Shown: piece by piece, positions 7,272-9,155 of the stretch
How positions within the stretch are numbered: the stretch's first letter is position 1
How the letters are laid out: each line of letters starts with the position of its first letter
Source: Nitrosotalea sp.
GTDB lineage: Archaea; Halobacteriota; Syntropharchaeia; Alkanophagales; Methanospirareceae
NCBI GenBank assembly: GCA_020725315.1
Contig: DYFG01000020.1
Location: 6,203 to 15,357 of the forward strand
Length of the DNA: 9,155 nt
Direction: 5' to 3'
The notes under the pieces: generated by a model
Seen by the model: only the letters and a program-made list of their open reading frames with translations
What the model was told of the DNA's origin: nothing
Databases searched by the model: none
Translations under genes and position numbers: made by a program

Positions 7272-8501
7272 CTAACTTGCCAAGGGTGGATATACGAATA
7301 CCTTATCTTTTGGATATGAGATGCCCATGAACTCCTCAAGGGATTCCTTGTAAACGTCCATCGGCTTTATATCAATATCTGGATGGAAGATCTTTCCAAA
7401 CAGTGTCATTGCAAAAGGTTGCTCCATTCCGTATATCGCACTCCACGGCACTGCATACACTCTATTATCCTTAGTGGCATTCAGGTTATCCCATTCTTTT
7501 CCTTCCAGCAACCGAGTTACTAAACTTTGCGGTTCAGTTTCGCTATCCCATCCGTAAACACCACTGACTGCCATTATGATTATGTCCGGATTCTCAAACA
7601 AAACCCATTCGGCGCCTACCTTCGGGTATTTAGGGATTGGAGGCGTTAAATTGCATGCGATGTTTATACCCCCCACCATTTGGATTAAATTATCATTAGT
7701 TGTTCCCGGTCCATAAGTTGGAATATCAGTAGTTTTCCCTATCGCTCCGCTACGTGTCATAAATACTTTCGGCTTTGCTCTTTCACTTATAAGGTCTTCA
7801 ACAAGCGCTTTGTACTTATTGTACCACTCGATATAGTTTGAAGCTCTTCCTTCACTTTCAAGCAGTATTGAAAGCTTTGTTAGTTCAGTTGGTATGTGGT
7901 CAGGATCATAGAGGTTTAGACCTACTACCGTTATACCAGTTACATCAGATGGACCGAGTCTTTTCTCTGCCTCCCATGCATCATATGTGTAATTACCCAC
8001 GAGCTTGTAAGCAATAACCAGGTCAGGACAAAGTCTTAAAATCTCTTCCCAGTCAGGAGCGCTCCATTTTCCAATAAAAGTTCTCTTAGATACCTCAGGG
8101 AAGTAGAAAGTATTCCTCTGCACGCTGTCACTGATTCCATTAATTTTATCCCCAGCGCCTAAAACCACCACCGCTTCAGCTGCATCGGAATTTAATACCA
8201 CAATCTTCTTTATCGGCTTGTATATCGTCACCGTCCTATCAGCAGAATCCACAATCGTCCTCGGCTCTCCGTTCCAGTATACATGGACGTGCGAAGCATC
8301 TCTCAGCTCCTCTAAAGTGAGAGCTCCTCCATCGAACATATATGAACAGATTTCAGTCGCGAGTTCATCCCTCGTTATCTTATTGTCTCCTTCGAATAGC
8401 TTCTTATACTCTGCTGGACTTGCAGCCACAGGCATAACCGCCATCGGCACCGCAGATGCAAGAAGCACCGTTACCACTATACATGCTAATATCCTTCTCA
8501 T
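7272..8501 (-). CDS. ABC transporter substrate-binding protein (iron-complex/cobamide receptor family) with degenerate EF-hand module
   Basis: This 409-aa secreted receptor of the periplasmic-binding-protein family has a signal peptide (MRR, hydrophobic to about residue 27, possible cleavage after VAAS). Residues 35-102 match residues 31-98 of the neighbouring receptor (5983-7029), but the EF-hand loop is degenerate: D39, T43 and E46 remain while the first ligand position is L35. The binding domain (about 98-395) holds KKIVVLNSDAAEAVVVLGAGD (98-118, a two-lobe family start), CPDLVIAY (158-165), TDIPTYGPGTTNDNLIQMVG (258-277) and NPDIIIMAVSG (304-314). It is less BtuF-like than its neighbour and more like methanogen iron-complex receptors, so haem, siderophore, metal chelate or corrinoid are all possible ligands. 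No lipobox or C-terminal membrane helix is seen. The start is firm: GGAGGTGAT lies 5 nt upstream. The preceding surface-protein gene ends 6 nt before it, so the two genes are co-transcribed and probably translationally coupled. Confidence 0.85.
   Translation of the reverse strand: MRRILACIVVTVLLASAVPMAVMPVAASPAEYKKLFEGDNKITRDELATEICSYMFDGGALTLEELRDASHVHVYWNGEPRTIVDSADRTVTIYKPIKKIVVLNSDAAEAVVVLGAGDKINGISDSVQRNTFYFPEVSKRTFIGKWSAPDWEEILRLCPDLVIAYKLVGNYTYDAWEAEKRLGPSDVTGITVVGLNLYDPDHIPTELTKLSILLESEGRASNYIEWYNKYKALVEDLISERAKPKVFMTRSGAIGKTTDIPTYGPGTTNDNLIQMVGGINIACNLTPPIPKYPKVGAEWVLFENPDIIIMAVSGVYGWDSETEPQSLVTRLLEGKEWDNLNATKDNRVYAVPWSAIYGMEQPFAMTLFGKIFHPDIDIKPMDVYKESLEEFMGISYPKDKVFVYPPLAS
8203..8280 (-). 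repeat. DNA segment duplicated at 6740-6817 (copy in the 409-aa receptor gene)
   Basis: This is the partner of the 6740-6817 segment, in register and without indels. It covers the codons for the YWNGEPRT...RTV.(I/V)YKP.KKIV region just before the ligand-binding domain. High DNA identity in one block suggests recent duplication of the module or gene conversion between the two paralogues. Confidence 0.7.
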
Positions 8502-8506
8502 TTCAT

Positions 8507-8515
8507 ATCACCTCC
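8507..8515 (-). promoter_or_regulatory. Perfect Shine-Dalgarno overlapping the stop codon of the upstream gene
   Basis: The minus strand reads GGAGGTGAT, the full complement of the archaeal 16S tail, 5 nt before the ATG at 8501. The TGA stop codon of the surface-protein gene (8508-8510) sits inside it, so ribosomes terminating there are already positioned at the next start. This supports translational coupling of the two genes. Confidence 0.85.
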
Positions 8516-9155
8516 TTCTCTTTCTAACTACAAACAGACCCGCTATCAGCAGCGATACCGCTGCGATAATCGCTTCAAAGCCCGGAACCTTCGTAGGTGG
8601 CGTTGGACTTGGCGTAGGTGTTGCCACCGGTGTAGGAGTTACCGCAAGTGTTGGTGTAGGAGTTACTGGTGCCGCTACTTCCACCTTCTTCTCACCTGTT
8701 ATTGCGAACAACGAGAACTCGGGCGTCTCTGCTTCGAAATAAATGGTTGCATCCTCCTCACCCACTTTATAAGTAGGAAGCGCCTTCCATTCCTTATCAT
8801 ACCTGTTCAGCCTTATCGTCGCCTCGTCAATGTTATTCGCAGCAATCCACGACCTCGCTACCTTGAACTCTACTTTTCCTTCTATCTTCGCACCCTTCGT
8901 CTCCTCCACCTTTATCTCGATATATACGTAAGTAATTCCCGTAGGCGCAAGCACTTCCGGCGGCTTATCTATCCTTTCAACTCTAGCCTTTACATCAGTT
9001 ACGTTCCTATCCGCTCTTAACTTAACCATCGAGATGTTCATATCTTTGAATACCATCGCCACTTCCTTACCCGCTTCCATCACAGGGACACTTCTCTCAG
9101 CTTTCAGAACCACAGGCACAAATGGCGTTGGCGTGGGCGTCACGGTAGGTGCTTC
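8508..9155 (-). CDS. PGF-pre-PGF-domain surface protein with PGF-CTERM sorting signal; 5' end beyond the right edge
   Basis: This is the C-terminal 215 residues of a secreted surface protein. The frame is open to the right edge, so the true start lies outside; a GTG at 9143 is an internal Val codon inside a Thr-Pro linker (visible residues 3-11). Visible residues 15-155 resemble the PGF-pre-PGF domain: a TYVYIEIKVE strand, a VEFKVARSWI segment, WKALPTY and the closing ETPEFSLFAITG. A Thr/Pro-rich linker (about 162-190, probably glycosylated and spanning the cell wall) follows. The tail is PGF (191-193), a hydrophobic helix (195-209) and RKRRR. This tripartite PGF-CTERM signal is the archaeosortase A recognition form, after which the protein is cut and lipid-anchored at the outer membrane face. 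Coupling to the receptor gene downstream suggests it helps hold or display an uptake receptor, which is inference. The N-terminal domains are unseen. Confidence 0.85.
   Translation of the reverse strand, partial: EAPTVTPTPTPFVPVVLKAERSVPVMEAGKEVAMVFKDMNISMVKLRADRNVTDVKARVERIDKPPEVLAPTGITYVYIEIKVEETKGAKIEGKVEFKVARSWIAANNIDEATIRLNRYDKEWKALPTYKVGEEDATIYFEAETPEFSLFAITGEKKVEVAAPVTPTPTLAVTPTPVATPTPSPTPPTKVPGFEAIIAAVSLLIAGLFVVRKRRR
8629..8666 (-). repeat. Short direct repeat with 24-bp period in the Thr-Pro linker
   Basis: The 14-base string GGTGTAGGAGTTAC (plus strand) occurs at 8629-8642 and 8653-8666, a 24-bp (8-codon) period, within the codons of the Thr/Pro-rich linker. It is a coding microduplication of the kind that lets such linkers grow or shrink by replication slippage. 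Confidence 0.7.

Noticed and set aside
7031..7339. Minus-strand 102-codon frame across the end of the 409-aa receptor gene and the following gap
   Set aside because: Its first part overlaps the receptor gene in another frame, it has no ribosome binding site, and its composition is unlike a protein. Taken as non-coding.
8218..8742. Plus-strand frame of 174 codons with Val/Gly repeats
   Set aside because: The repeats are the antisense of the Thr-Pro linker codons in the surface-protein gene. No independent evidence for a gene.
9141..9143. GTG as start codon of the surface-protein gene
   Set aside because: It lies in the middle of a Thr-Pro linker, the frame continues open to the right edge (E-A-P-T), and no signal peptide follows. 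The gene is 5'-truncated by the window.

Overview
The window looks like chromosomal DNA of a euryarchaeon, probably from the methanogen / anaerobic methanotroph / Archaeoglobus side of the tree. The evidence is a surface protein with a PGF-CTERM (archaeosortase) tail preceded by a PGF-pre-PGF-like domain and Thr-Pro linkers, TATA/BRE-type promoter elements, Shine-Dalgarno sequences matching the archaeal 16S tail (GGAGGTGAT), and an archaeal-style CobN. The exact lineage is inference.

All six supported genes lie on the minus strand, so transcription runs from the right edge to the left. In that order they are: (1) the C-terminal part of a PGF-CTERM surface protein (8508 to beyond 9155); (2) a periplasmic-binding-protein-type metal-chelate receptor of 409 aa (7272-8501), whose ribosome binding site contains the stop codon of gene 1; (3) a second, BtuF-like receptor of 348 aa (5983-7029), after a 242-bp gap with its own promoter-like element; (4) a Gate-domain (nucleoside-recognition/FeoB-gate-like) membrane protein of 317 aa (4892-5845); (5) a full-length CobN-type chelatase of 1257 aa (1052-4825); (6) a second Gate-domain membrane protein, paralogous to gene 4, open from 951 to the left edge. 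Its frame has no stop inside the window.

The common theme is cobalt, corrinoid and tetrapyrrole handling. Two extracytoplasmic receptors for chelates or cobamides, two related membrane permease-like proteins and a chelatase subunit that inserts metal into corrin rings lie side by side. The two Gate proteins bracket cobN and could form a heteromeric transporter supplying or removing its substrate. That is the most interesting hypothesis here and it is unproven. No BtuC/BtuD-type ABC permease or ATPase and no CobS/CobT or ChlI/ChlD partner is visible.

The two receptors share an N-terminal module of about 70 residues with an EF-hand/dockerin-like loop, intact in the 348-aa protein and degenerate in the 409-aa one. 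It was duplicated together with its signal-peptide start and ribosome binding site. No RNA genes, CRISPR arrays or mobile elements were seen, no plus-strand gene is supported, and no gene-free stretch exceeds 242 bp.
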